A stretch of DNA of 64,000 nt, from positions 186,001-250,000 of the forward strand of contig CABFPG010000009.1 of NCBI GenBank assembly GCA_902141825.1. The letters are read 5' to 3'. Numbering within the stretch: position 1 is the first letter of the stretch; every line of letters starts with the position of its first letter. This document shows, piece after piece, positions 28,800 through 37,958 of the stretch. Under the pieces are notes generated by a model. It saw nothing but the letters and a program-made list of their open reading frames with translations. It ran no database searches and was not told the DNA's origin. The translations under genes and the position numbers were made by a program. Source of the DNA: Thalassocella blandensis. Lineage in GTDB: Bacteria > Pseudomonadota > Gammaproteobacteria > Pseudomonadales > Cellvibrionaceae.

Positions 28800-29144
28800 A
28801 TGTTCTGGCTTAACGATAAAAACAGCCACACCCAGCTTGCGGCAAGCTCCTTACCGCAAGCAGTGTTGCTGAGTACGATAAAAAAAACGTTATTTGCAGT
28901 AAGTGTCGCCACACTGGTTGCCGCCTGCGGCGGCGGTGGCGGCGATGATGAAGATAATGGCGGCAGTGGCAGTACACCAACGCCAACGCCGACCATTACC
29001 ACTCCCCCAGAGCCGACAACTCCTCCGGAACCGACGCCAGATCCAAGTGGTTCGCCAACCCCCACACCAACGGCGACCACAGATCCAAATATCACACCAA
29101 CGCCGCTGCCAGAAAAGCAATTCTGTCCGCGTCCGAATAACTAA
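28800..29144 (+). CDS. Small Pro-Thr-rich lipoprotein
   Basis: A 114-residue protein made almost only of a signal region with lipobox LVAAC (Cys43), a Gly/Asp patch and a Pro-Thr linker, ending EKQFCPRPNN. No folded domain follows the linker. It could be a conserved small lipoprotein, or the N-terminal remains of a larger modular lipoprotein whose catalytic part was lost; nothing coding in the same frame follows before the next gene. A single Cys near the end could attach to a partner. It sits 13 bases after the di-heme gene. Confidence 0.55.
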   Translation: MFWLNDKNSHTQLAASSLPQAVLLSTIKKTLFAVSVATLVAACGGGGGDDEDNGGSGSTPTPTPTITTPPEPTTPPEPTPDPSGSPTPTPTATTDPNITPTPLPEKQFCPRPNN

Positions 29145-29198
29145 ATCTGTTTAAAAGCTTCCAGACATTCATGCTTTTAAATTTATGGGAAACTACCA

Positions 29199-32100
29199 AT
29201 GCAAATAGTTAACACACTCCTGCACACCATAAAGAAACAACAGACAGTTATCGGCCTCGCCACTGCACTTTTGGCGACGATGAACAGTTCTGGCGTTTCC
29301 GCACAAGCGCCCAGCGCCACGGATTTTCAACGTGTCGTTGTGGCAGAAAACCTTAACCTGCCGATGGAATTTGAAATTTCCGAAGACGGTCGAATTTTTG
29401 TCGTGAGTAAATGCGGTGAATTCTACGGCTGGAATATAGATGGCGAACCGGTCACAACCGCTCGCTCTTTCGTCCCCGGGGTGCGCTGCCCATTTGAGGA
29501 CGGACTGCTAAGTATTGCCCTCGATCCCGATTTTACCGAGAACAATTATGTCTATATGCAATACATGATTGACGGGGAACTGACGCGCGTGGGCCGCTAT
29601 ACAGTGAATCCGGATTTCACTTTGGACCTGGATTCCTACACGCTGATTATCGAATGGTTCAGCCGTGAATCATCCGGTCACGCCGGCGGCTCCATGTTGT
29701 TTGACAACGAAGGCAACCTGATTATTACGACCGGCGATAACAACGGAGCAACAGGTTATTACTCCAGTGGCGGCCAGGTCACATCGGGAAATACGAATGA
29801 TCTGCGCGGTAAAGTACTGCGGATAAAACCCCTTCCAGAAGGCGGCTACAGTATTCCGGCAGGCAATTTATTTGCAGCTGACGGACAGCATCGCCCAGAA
29901 ATTTACGCCATGGGATTTCGCAACCCGTTCCGAATTAACATCGACAAACAAACCGGCTACCTGTATGTCGGTGACGTTGGCCCAGATGCATCTGCCGACA
30001 GCGAAGAAGGCCCCGGCGGTCTGGATGAACTCAATGAAATCCGCCAAGCGGGTAACTTTGGCTGGCCCTGGGTTCTGGGTTTCAACCAGCCCTATGCGGG
30101 CTTTGATCCATACAATCTGACTAATAACCATCAGGACAATACCGGTGCAACTAATATCCCCGATGCAGAGCCGGCATTGTGGACCGTTCGCCACCGCGCG
30201 ACCATGTCAGGTCCGGTGTATCGTTACAATCCCAACATCGACAACGACTACCGTTTACCCCCCTACTACGATGGCCAGCTGATTTTCTGGGATTTCAACA
30301 GCAGCCAGTTTTTTGCCTTCCCGGTTGATGCCACTGCATTGCCCCCGATCGAAGAAAAAATCAATATCAAAACCCAGGGCGTTCAAGGCGCTATTGATAT
30401 GGAGTTCGATCCACGTAACCAGAACTTTTACATGCTGCAATGGGGTTCCGGCTGCTGTGACAAAGAGCCCTTCAACAACGGGATTCTCTATCGTTTTGAA
30501 TACATCGGCGGGCGTGACTCCGGCACTAATTACGCTTTGGGCGGCACCGCTACTGCATCGACTGAAGCCGGCGGTAACAGCGCGATGGACGCCATTGATG
30601 GCGACAAGGAAAACACTCGCTGGGAAAGTGAACACAGTGATCCGCATCAATGGAATTTAACGCTGACCGAGTCCATCGTCATCGATACTATCGTGATTAC
30701 CTGGGAAAATGCTTACAGCTCGGTTTACACCATTGAAGGCTCACTCGATGGCACCAACTGGGATTTACTGGTTGATGAAACCAACGGCGCAGGTGGTGTT
30801 TCACTGCATATTATCAACAACCCGAACACCTATCGTTACCTGCGATTCAACGGTACCGGACGGGGCACAGCTTACGGTCACTCCTTCTACGAATTTGAAG
30901 TTTACGCTGCAGAAGAAGAACCCGAACCAACACCATTACCAGAATTGGCATATCTGAACATGCCGCAAACGTTGGATGCTAATTTTACTGGAGTGCCCAC
31001 CTTACTCTCTCAAACCGGCGTATTCTCCGATACAGCCAACATGGTGCCGATCGACAATATGGTGCCGTATGAGCCCAACGCCAAGCTTTGGTCGGATCGC
31101 GCTGTAAAAGAGCGTTGGATTTCACTTCCTGCAAACAGCAAAATCAGCTGGAGCGAAAACGACAATTGGACGTACCCGGAAGGCACCGTCGCCGTTAAGC
31201 ACTTTGAATTGCCACTGGATGAAAACAATCCTGCTCTGGTAAAACGCCTTGAAACCCGTTTAATGGTGATGAAAAAAGATGGCACCGTTTACGGCGTTAC
31301 CTATAAATGGAATGACGCGCAGACCGATGCGGAACTGCTGACTGAAACCGTGGATGAAGACATCACCATCACCGCAGCAGGTGGCGCAACTTATACCCAG
31401 ACCTGGACCTATCCCACCGCCCAATGTCTGGATTGCCACAACTCCGCATCCAGTCAGATTCTCGGCCCCAACACGCGCCAGCTAAATGGCAACTACAACT
31501 ATCCCGGCGGTAACAACGAAAACCAACTTGTGCATTGGAACAATGCCGGCATGTTTGAGCCAGCCTTTAACAATGCAATGGTCGACAGCTTCGCGAAAAC
31601 CGTTAGCCTGGACGACGCAAGCGCGAGCCTGGAGCAACGTGTTAAATCTTATCTGGATGCCAACTGCGCTCACTGTCACGGCACGGGCAACGGCGGCTCA
31701 CAATGGGATGGTCGTTACAACACGCCAGTGGAAGAAATGAAAGTTGTCGATGCTGAAACAACCGGTATTCGCAATTATTTTGACTATTACGGATTGGAAA
31801 ATGCACAGGTAATATCCACCATGGGAGGACCCGAAGAATCGGTGATGTTTATTCGTACCAAGAGCGAAGATCCGGACGATCGTATGCCTCCGCTGGGTCG
31901 TGCGATGGAACACCCCGAATTCACGGAAGTTCTGGCAGCGTGGATTAATGGTATGGGCGCTGGTACGCCAACCCCGACACCGACAGCAACGCCGACGCCA
32001 ACCCCGACACCAACATTCGCTCCCGGCGTAGAACTGGTTTCACTGAACAAAGCAGTCAGCTCCTCTACCGGAGAAAGCAGCGAAATTCTGGCGCGCGCAG

Positions 32101-34169
32101 TAGATGGCAGTGCTGGTACACTGTGGAGCAGTGATTTTGCCAGTGCCCAGTGGATTACTGTGGACCTGGGAGCCAGTTACGACATCGATCGTATCGTGCT
32201 GGATTGGGAAGCCGCATACAGCAGTGGCTATAGCGTTCAAGGCTCTGTGGATAACTTTACCTGGTCCACCATCATTACCCAGGCGAACAGCTCGTCCTGT
32301 ATGGAACAACATACCAATCTCAATGGGGTTTACCGCTATATCCGCGTGCAGCGTGAACAGGCGTCGAATGGCTGGGGCTATGGTCTATGGGAAATCTCGG
32401 TCTACGGTGTAGCCGCCACACCCACGGCAACGCCTACACCAACCACCACTGTGATGCCGACACCAACGCCGACTACGACAGTGACACCAACGCCGACCCC
32501 AACACCGACCGCACCGGAAATCAGTGTGGCATCGCCTACGGCCAATCAACAGTTTGTCACTGGTACTAACATTAATTTATCCGTTGCGATTACAGACAAC
32601 AATTGGTTCGCCAATGGCGGCAGCTACCAGTATCGGCTGAATAACTCCACAGCCGTGGGGGTAAACAGTGCCACCCCAGTCAGCCTTGGCCAATTGGTGA
32701 TTGGTAATTACTCCGTTGAAGTCCAGCTCTATGACGCAAACGCTCAGGCCATCGGTGATGCCGACAGCATCAGCTTTGCCGTTGTATCGGGAGAGCCGAC
32801 GGGTCCCTTACCCAGCCCGGCCAAGTTAAGTGTCACCGCAGTGGCGGTCTCTTCTGAGCAAGGTGGCAACATCGGTGCAGATGCAGTCGATGGTGACCCA
32901 CAATCCCGCTGGGAGAGCGAACACAGTGATCCGCAGTGGATTCAACTGGATTTCGGGGAGAGCAAATTCCTGACCAAAGTCGTACTTAACTGGGAAGCCG
33001 CTTACTCCAGTGCGTATGAACTGCAAGTGTCAGACAATGGTAATGAATGGGAAACCATCTACAGCACCACTAGTGGTAACGGCAATTTCGACGAGATAAA
33101 CCTGAATGGTGAAGAAGGTCGTTATATTCGTATGTACGGCACCGCTCGCGGCACCGGCTATGGTCACTCAATTGAAGAGTTTGAAGTTTATGGGTTGACT
33201 GCCGACCCCGCGTTACCACTGCTGAATGTGATTGCCCCGAGCAATGGTGCAGACATCCCTGAAACTGAGGCGATCAACCTGCAGATAAACGTTACTGACC
33301 CCAACTGGTTCGTGAACGGCGGCAGTTATCAATACAGCCTGGATCACGCCGCTCCTGTACGCATCCACACTGCTAACGCGGTGAACCTGGGCCAATTGAA
33401 CACCGGTCTGCACAGCATGACTCTGAATCTGTTGGATAGTGATGGCAATGTCGGTAGTGTCGAGCGCCGACTGAATTTCACCGTCAACTGTGGAGACAAC
33501 TGTCCAAATGTACTGGTATTTTCGAAAACCTCGGGCTTCCGTCACGGCAGCATTGAAGCCGGAGTAGCCATGGTGCAAGAGCTGGCAGACACCTACGGTT
33601 ACGGCTTCACCCATACCGAAGATTCCAGCGTATTCACCAACGAAAATCTGGCGGACTACTCCACTATTGTGTTTATGAACACCACAGGGGATATATTCAC
33701 CGATGATCAAAAGGCCGCATTCAAAGCCTACATTGAAAACGGAGGCGGTTATGTGGGCACTCACTCCGCGGCAGACACCGAACACAACTGGGAATGGTAC
33801 ACAGATACACTCTTAGCGGGTGCAGAGTTTGACCATCACGGCGACGGTATTCCAACCGCAAGAGTGGAGATTGAAAAGCCTACAGACACCTTAGTCGGCC
33901 ACATTGGCACCGAGTGGATTATTGGCGATGAGTGGTATTTCTGGAAAGGCAATCCACGCGGCGTCGGGAATGTTGAAGTACTGGCGAACCTGGATCGCAG
34001 CAGTTATGAATCAAACTACCCTGTGGAAGACCACCCTGTCGTGTTCAAAAACTCCGTAGGCGAAGGCAGAATTTTTTACACTGCAGTAGGTCACGTGGAC
34101 GCCAACTTCTCTGAAGAGAACATGGTAGAAATGATCCGCAAAGCCATTGAGTGGACGTCGCAAGACTAA
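29199..34169 (+). CDS. Giant exported PQQ-type sugar dehydrogenase / discoidin / di-heme cytochrome / ThuA protein
   Basis: A 1656-residue secreted protein with a signal peptide ending near SGVSAQA. Domains in order: a beta-propeller of the soluble glucose/sorbosone dehydrogenase type (about 40-435; base-like His161 in SSGHAGGS, DLRGKVLRI and EIYAMGFRNPFR blocks); discoidin-like module 1 (about 440-568); a di-heme cytochrome-c domain of the SO2930 kind (about 580-922; CLDCH 743-747, CAHCH 823-827); Pro-Thr linker; discoidin 2 (about 944-1069); Pro-Thr linker; Ig-like 1 (about 1107-1195); discoidin 3 (about 1208-1332); Ig-like 2 (about 1336-1429); ThuA domain (about 1434-1656; SKTSGFRHGS, GGGYVGTHSAAD). 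Fusing sugar oxidation with a cytochrome recalls fungal AA12-AA8 pyranose dehydrogenases. Function is inferred. Confidence 0.82.
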   Translation: MQIVNTLLHTIKKQQTVIGLATALLATMNSSGVSAQAPSATDFQRVVVAENLNLPMEFEISEDGRIFVVSKCGEFYGWNIDGEPVTTARSFVPGVRCPFEDGLLSIALDPDFTENNYVYMQYMIDGELTRVGRYTVNPDFTLDLDSYTLIIEWFSRESSGHAGGSMLFDNEGNLIITTGDNNGATGYYSSGGQVTSGNTNDLRGKVLRIKPLPEGGYSIPAGNLFAADGQHRPEIYAMGFRNPFRINIDKQTGYLYVGDVGPDASADSEEGPGGLDELNEIRQAGNFGWPWVLGFNQPYAGFDPYNLTNNHQDNTGATNIPDAEPALWTVRHRATMSGPVYRYNPNIDNDYRLPPYYDGQLIFWDFNSSQFFAFPVDATALPPIEEKINIKTQGVQGAIDMEFDPRNQNFYMLQWGSGCCDKEPFNNGILYRFEYIGGRDSGTNYALGGTATASTEAGGNSAMDAIDGDKENTRWESEHSDPHQWNLTLTESIVIDTIVITWENAYSSVYTIEGSLDGTNWDLLVDETNGAGGVSLHIINNPNTYRYLRFNGTGRGTAYGHSFYEFEVYAAEEEPEPTPLPELAYLNMPQTLDANFTGVPTLLSQTGVFSDTANMVPIDNMVPYEPNAKLWSDRAVKERWISLPANSKISWSENDNWTYPEGTVAVKHFELPLDENNPALVKRLETRLMVMKKDGTVYGVTYKWNDAQTDAELLTETVDEDITITAAGGATYTQTWTYPTAQCLDCHNSASSQILGPNTRQLNGNYNYPGGNNENQLVHWNNAGMFEPAFNNAMVDSFAKTVSLDDASASLEQRVKSYLDANCAHCHGTGNGGSQWDGRYNTPVEEMKVVDAETTGIRNYFDYYGLENAQVISTMGGPEESVMFIRTKSEDPDDRMPPLGRAMEHPEFTEVLAAWINGMGAGTPTPTPTATPTPTPTPTFAPGVELVSLNKAVSSSTGESSEILARAVDGSAGTLWSSDFASAQWITVDLGASYDIDRIVLDWEAAYSSGYSVQGSVDNFTWSTIITQANSSSCMEQHTNLNGVYRYIRVQREQASNGWGYGLWEISVYGVAATPTATPTPTTTVMPTPTPTTTVTPTPTPTPTAPEISVASPTANQQFVTGTNINLSVAITDNNWFANGGSYQYRLNNSTAVGVNSATPVSLGQLVIGNYSVEVQLYDANAQAIGDADSISFAVVSGEPTGPLPSPAKLSVTAVAVSSEQGGNIGADAVDGDPQSRWESEHSDPQWIQLDFGESKFLTKVVLNWEAAYSSAYELQVSDNGNEWETIYSTTSGNGNFDEINLNGEEGRYIRMYGTARGTGYGHSIEEFEVYGLTADPALPLLNVIAPSNGADIPETEAINLQINVTDPNWFVNGGSYQYSLDHAAPVRIHTANAVNLGQLNTGLHSMTLNLLDSDGNVGSVERRLNFTVNCGDNCPNVLVFSKTSGFRHGSIEAGVAMVQELADTYGYGFTHTEDSSVFTNENLADYSTIVFMNTTGDIFTDDQKAAFKAYIENGGGYVGTHSAADTEHNWEWYTDTLLAGAEFDHHGDGIPTARVEIEKPTDTLVGHIGTEWIIGDEWYFWKGNPRGVGNVEVLANLDRSSYESNYPVEDHPVVFKNSVGEGRIFYTAVGHVDANFSEENMVEMIRKAIEWTSQD
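32413..32515 (+). repeat. Pro-Thr linker-coding repeat
   Basis: Tandem ACA-CCA-ACG-CCG-like units coding for Pro-Thr between the second discoidin module and the first Ig-like module; a shorter tract is at 31967-32012. Confidence 0.75.
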
Positions 34170-34177
34170 ACTAACCC

Positions 34178-34230
34178 AAGCCCGTTTCATCGCAGGTGCA
34201 CCATAAGCACCCGAGGTGAAACGGGCTTTT
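34178..34230 (+). terminator. Intrinsic terminator after the large redox protein
   Basis: AAGCCCGTTTCA (34178-34189) pairs perfectly with TGAAACGGGCTT (34217-34228), with an inner GGTGC/GCACC stem, followed by TTTT. It separates the redox genes from the TonB-dependent receptor, which therefore needs its own promoter. Confidence 0.85.
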
Positions 34231-34321
34231 CATTTTCCGACCCACTTCCTTACACTTACCGCCAATCACATCACCGCATCACAGCGACCGATACAACAAC
34301 GCGAGATACCTAAGGTTTTAT

Positions 34322-36205
34322 ATGAAACACCCTGCTATTCTGGGGCTGGCCATTATGTCCATTGCCAATCCCTCCTATGTCATCGCACAAGAACAAGAAC
34401 ACGTCATCGTCACTGGTGTATACAGCCCACTGGCCACAGACTATCTCTCTGCATCCGTCAGCGTGCTGGACCGACAACAGTTGACCCAACTAAACAAAAC
34501 TCGCCTGCCTGACATATTGCAAACTATTCCCGGCCTTTTAATCGAACAACAAGGCGGACCAGGCGGCCTCACCGCTGTTTCAATTCGCGGTGGCGAGTCC
34601 AACTACACCGTTGTAATGGTCGACGGTGTTGCACTCAACGACCCCGGAAATACGCGCGGTGGATCATTTGATTTAAGCAACATAGATGTGGATTCCATTG
34701 AGCGAATAGAAGTGGTTAAGGGCCCACAATCTGCCATATACGGATCTGATGCGTTATCCGGCGTCATCAATATCATTACCCGTCGCCCCGAAGAGGGACA
34801 CCAAACAAATATCACCGCAGGGCTTGGCGAAGAGGGGTATCAAAAGCTGGGATTCAGCGCGCTGGGAAAAACCGGCAATATGAGTTACACCATACAAATG
34901 CGCGGGCAAAACAGTGGCGAAACGGTCAAAGGCAGTGAATCTGATCACCGTGAATTACAAGCTCGAATGGAGTGGCAACCCAGCGCTCAGCACAGTCTGG
35001 CAGCCAGTTATCGCCTATTCAGCGGTGAACGCAGCACTTACCCAGAGCAAAGCGGCGGTCCAGAACACGCTCAATCCGACGCATTGGACACCACCGATTA
35101 TGATGATGAAAGTGCTGCAATCACCTGGCAATACCACATCACCCAAAACTGGCGCAGCCAATTGCAAGCAACGGTATTTAACCGTGAAGAACAATATGAA
35201 TCTCCAGGGATCGCCCCGTATGCCGCCGTTCCGGCCAATGGAGCCGATTCCGATTTCACGCGAAGTCAAATTAGCTGGACGAACACACTTGGTCAAATTG
35301 GCCGTTATTGGGCCAATCTCGGAGTGGTACATCGCAGTGAAGAAGGCGACAGCGAGGGTTACCTTAATGTAGGTGTTCTAATGCCAACGGATTTTTCGCT
35401 GGAACGAGACATCAATAGTGCCTTCGTCGATCTAAATGGACAAGTCAATGAACGCTTACTGTTACAAGGCAGCTGGCGTTATGACGACTCAGATCAATTT
35501 GATTCGGAGTCGACCTTTAAAATCGGCTTACGCTGGCAATTGATTGACAGTATCAGCCTTAGTGCCAATGCCGGTGAAGGCTACAAACTCCCCAGCTTTT
35601 TTGCCCTGGGTCACCCACTGGTCGGCAATCCCGATCTGTTACCTGAGCGTGCTGACAGCTGGGACCTGGGTATGGACTGGCAGATTTCATCGCAATGGAA
35701 CACTGGCCTCACCTATTTCAGTAACGAGTTTACAGATTTAATTGACTTCGATGCCGAGCTGTTCACCAACGTTAATCGCAAACAAATTGACACCAGTGGG
35801 GCCGAGTGGAAACTCCAGTGGTCTAGCCCGAACAACCATGTTCAATTTCATGCACATGCAACTTATACCGATATTGATGTGATCAATGAAAATTCCGTGC
35901 TAACGGGTCGACCAGACTGGCAGGCAGGCACCTCTTTGAGTTGGGCGCTGAATAATACATGGCGGTTTGCCGGAGATTTGCAATGGGTTGGCGAGCAATA
36001 TGCGACTAGCCAGCACACCGGTGATGTTAGCCTTCATGAACTTGATGCCTACACCACTCTCGCTGCATCGGCATTTTATACAGTGACGGAGCAGCTTGAG
36101 CTGAATCTGGCAGTGGAGAATATGTTGGATGAAGAGTATCAAACAGCCTATGGGTTTCCAGCACCGGGAAGATTGATGCGCCTAGCGATGAGTTTTCAGT
36201 TTTAG
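34322..36205 (+). CDS. BtuB-like TonB-dependent outer-membrane receptor
   Basis: A 627-residue receptor with a signal peptide (cleavage near VIAQE), a TonB-box-like EHVIVTG at the mature N-terminus, a plug domain with LPDILQTIPGLLI, VSIRGGESNYTVVMVDGVALND and AIYGSDALSGVINIITRR blocks, and a C-terminal barrel ending in Phe (MRLAMSFQF). Size and motifs are closest to BtuB-type receptors. No B12 box is visible upstream, so vitamin B12 is not proven; a sugar, metal or PQQ-like ligand linked to the upstream redox genes is possible. AAGG precedes the ATG. Confidence 0.85.
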   Translation: MKHPAILGLAIMSIANPSYVIAQEQEHVIVTGVYSPLATDYLSASVSVLDRQQLTQLNKTRLPDILQTIPGLLIEQQGGPGGLTAVSIRGGESNYTVVMVDGVALNDPGNTRGGSFDLSNIDVDSIERIEVVKGPQSAIYGSDALSGVINIITRRPEEGHQTNITAGLGEEGYQKLGFSALGKTGNMSYTIQMRGQNSGETVKGSESDHRELQARMEWQPSAQHSLAASYRLFSGERSTYPEQSGGPEHAQSDALDTTDYDDESAAITWQYHITQNWRSQLQATVFNREEQYESPGIAPYAAVPANGADSDFTRSQISWTNTLGQIGRYWANLGVVHRSEEGDSEGYLNVGVLMPTDFSLERDINSAFVDLNGQVNERLLLQGSWRYDDSDQFDSESTFKIGLRWQLIDSISLSANAGEGYKLPSFFALGHPLVGNPDLLPERADSWDLGMDWQISSQWNTGLTYFSNEFTDLIDFDAELFTNVNRKQIDTSGAEWKLQWSSPNNHVQFHAHATYTDIDVINENSVLTGRPDWQAGTSLSWALNNTWRFAGDLQWVGEQYATSQHTGDVSLHELDAYTTLAASAFYTVTEQLELNLAVENMLDEEYQTAYGFPAPGRLMRLAMSFQF

Positions 36206-36290
36206 GCCTCGTTAGCTTTGGAGCTAGCTGCTAATTGCTAGCCTCAAAAAGCACGCCACATAACTACATTCAAAAAGCACTTTGCCCATC

Positions 36291-36310
36291 ATTCCCTCGC
36301 AAGAGGGAAT
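36291..36310. other. Hairpin with GCAA tetraloop after the receptor gene
   Basis: ATTCCCTC (36291-36298), loop GCAA, GAGGGAAT (36303-36310). No T-run follows. It may stabilise the 3-prime end of the receptor mRNA. The rest of 36206-36435 contains only an 11-base direct repeat TCAAAAAGCAC (about 36244 and 36270). Confidence 0.45.
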
Positions 36311-36439
36311 CCCCTTCCTCTCAACGATAAGATTAAATATGCACGCTTCGCCAGCGCGCTACTGAACCATACAGTTTCTATTAACAACAATGTCAAATAA
36401 AAATTATAAACAAAAAATATAAAAACATTCTATTTTCCG

Positions 36440-36467
36440 TTGACATCTCATTTCAAACATTTATCAT
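36440..36467 (+). promoter_or_regulatory. Strong sigma-70 promoter upstream of the rtcB leader
   Basis: TTGACA (36440-36445), 16 bases, TATCAT (36462-36467). This is the best promoter match I found in the window. Start of transcription would fall near 36474. Confidence 0.7.
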
Positions 36468-36537
36468 GCCGGCCACACAGTCAGCAACTCGCTGCACGTT
36501 TATTTTATTCACCAAAGAATTAGAGGAGTATTCAGTA

Positions 36538-36576
36538 GTGTCACAATTTTATTTCCATTTTTGCGAAACAAAATAA
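36538..36576 (+). CDS. Putative 12-residue leader peptide ahead of rtcB
   Basis: A GTG start nine bases after a full AGAGGAG (36522-36528), then a short frame MSQFYFHFCETK and a TAA stop. Three Phe, one Tyr, one His and one Cys codon stand close together. It lies between a strong promoter and a hairpin-plus-terminator, the layout of an attenuator leader. Translation is not shown; it could also be chance within a small RNA. Confidence 0.4.
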   Translation: MSQFYFHFCETK

Positions 36577-36594
36577 CGCTTCTGAGTGCTTATA

Positions 36595-36626
36595 ACTTGG
36601 AAGGGTTTATATAACGCCTTCCAAGT
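36595..36626 (+). promoter_or_regulatory. Leader hairpin before the rtcB attenuator-like terminator
   Basis: ACTTGGAAGG (36595-36604) pairs with CCTTCCAAGT (36617-36626), ten bases without mismatch. It begins 19 bases after the stop of the leader peptide and ends just before the terminator stem. Confidence 0.55.
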
Positions 36627-36629
36627 CAG

Positions 36630-36664
36630 AAAAAACCTGGCCTGGAAACTCGCCAGGTTTTTTT
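36630..36664 (+). terminator. Intrinsic terminator between the leader peptide and rtcB
   Basis: AAAAAACCTGGC (36630-36641) and GCCAGGTTTTTTT (36652-36664) form a 12-base stem with a ten-base loop and a T-run. It would end a roughly 190-base transcript from the promoter at 36440 before rtcB. Confidence 0.85.
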
Positions 36665-36737
36665 GTGCCTGTAATTTGCTTGGAGGGCAATAATTAAAAT
36701 ACAAATCAAAACGAAGGTTTTGGTTTAGGAGTTTTTT

Positions 36738-37958
36738 ATGCCCATACAAATGGAATTAAACAAACAATCACACAAAGCGAACGGGCAACATGATTGGCCG
36801 GTAAAAATTTACACGCGGGATATTGAACAGTCGGCGCTTAGCCAATTAAAAAATGTAGCCAAGCTACCGATTATTCATTCGCATATTGCGGCGATGCCGG
36901 ATGTACACGCGGGAGTGGGTGCAACAGTAGGTTCTGTTATTCCAACTCACAACGCCATTATTCCTGCAGCCGTAGGTGTAGACATTGGTTGTGGAATGAC
37001 TGCAGTGCGACTTTCAATTCGCTCTGCACAATTGCCCGATAGCTTGAGTGACATGCGCAGCGCAATCGAACGCGCTGTGCCGGTAGGGTTGGCAGCACAC
37101 AAGACTGTAAGTGTGCGCACCAGCGCCTGCAAAAAATTAGCGCCGGGAATTGAATGGCTTTTTGCCAAACATCCCACGCTGTTAAAAATGATGAAGCAAC
37201 CGCAAATCACCTGGACAAAACAACTGGGAACTTTAGGAGGCGGCCATCATTTTATTGAAGTCTGCATTGATGATGACAAACACGTTTGGGTAATGCTGCA
37301 TTCCGGCAGCCGAGGAATTGGTAACACTATTGGCCGTTACTTTATTCAATTAGCCAAACGCGATATGGGTCGGCACATTTATAACTTGCCAGATAAAGAC
37401 TTAGCGTATTTAACCGAAGGCACGGAGCACTTTAACGATTATTACGCAGCATTGCAGTGGGCACAGGAATACGCCCGCGTGAATCGCGAAGAAATGATGA
37501 AACTCGTTCTGCGAGCCATACAACCATTTCTTCCAGGCTTTATCACCGATCGCTCTGCGATTAACTGTCATCACAATTACGTAAGCAAAGAACATCATTA
37601 TGGAGCGGATGTTTATGTCACGCGTAAAGGTGCAATAAGCGCAAGGCAAGGAGAGCTTGGCATTATTCCCGGAAGCATGGGCGCAAAGTCTTACATTGTT
37701 TCAGGCAAAGGCGAAGAGCAATCTTTTTGTTCTTGCGCACACGGTGCAGGACGCACCATGAGCCGAACTGCAGCGCGTCATAAGTTCAAGAAACAGGATT
37801 TGATTGAACAAACCAAAGGTGTGGAGTGCCGCAAGGACAAAGCGGTTATCGATGAAATACCAGCGGCGTATAAGGATATAGATCAGGTAATGGAAAACCA
37901 GCAGGATTTGGTCAAGGTAGAGCACATCCTCAAACAAGTACTTTGCGTAAAAGGATAA
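36738..37958 (+). CDS. rtcB: RtcB, RNA-splicing ligase (3-prime-phosphate RNA ligase)
   Basis: A 406-residue Mn/GTP-dependent ligase that joins RNA with 2,3-cyclic or 3-prime phosphate to 5-prime hydroxyl ends; it repairs cleaved tRNA and rRNA. Metal ligands are visible: Asp82 and Cys85 in GVDIGCGM, His171 in GGGHHF, His188 in LHSGSRG and His279 in NCHHNYV. The guanylylated His335 is in SCAHGAGR. AGGAG lies six bases before the ATG. Neither rtcA nor the regulator rtcR is in the window. Its 3-prime codons are part of a terminator hairpin. Confidence 0.95.
   Translation: MPIQMELNKQSHKANGQHDWPVKIYTRDIEQSALSQLKNVAKLPIIHSHIAAMPDVHAGVGATVGSVIPTHNAIIPAAVGVDIGCGMTAVRLSIRSAQLPDSLSDMRSAIERAVPVGLAAHKTVSVRTSACKKLAPGIEWLFAKHPTLLKMMKQPQITWTKQLGTLGGGHHFIEVCIDDDKHVWVMLHSGSRGIGNTIGRYFIQLAKRDMGRHIYNLPDKDLAYLTEGTEHFNDYYAALQWAQEYARVNREEMMKLVLRAIQPFLPGFITDRSAINCHHNYVSKEHHYGADVYVTRKGAISARQGELGIIPGSMGAKSYIVSGKGEEQSFCSCAHGAGRTMSRTAARHKFKKQDLIEQTKGVECRKDKAVIDEIPAAYKDIDQVMENQQDLVKVEHILKQVLCVKG

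Noticed and set aside
34231-34321. Cobalamin riboswitch ahead of the BtuB-like receptor
   Set aside because: The spacer is only about 90 bases and lacks the B12-box signature.
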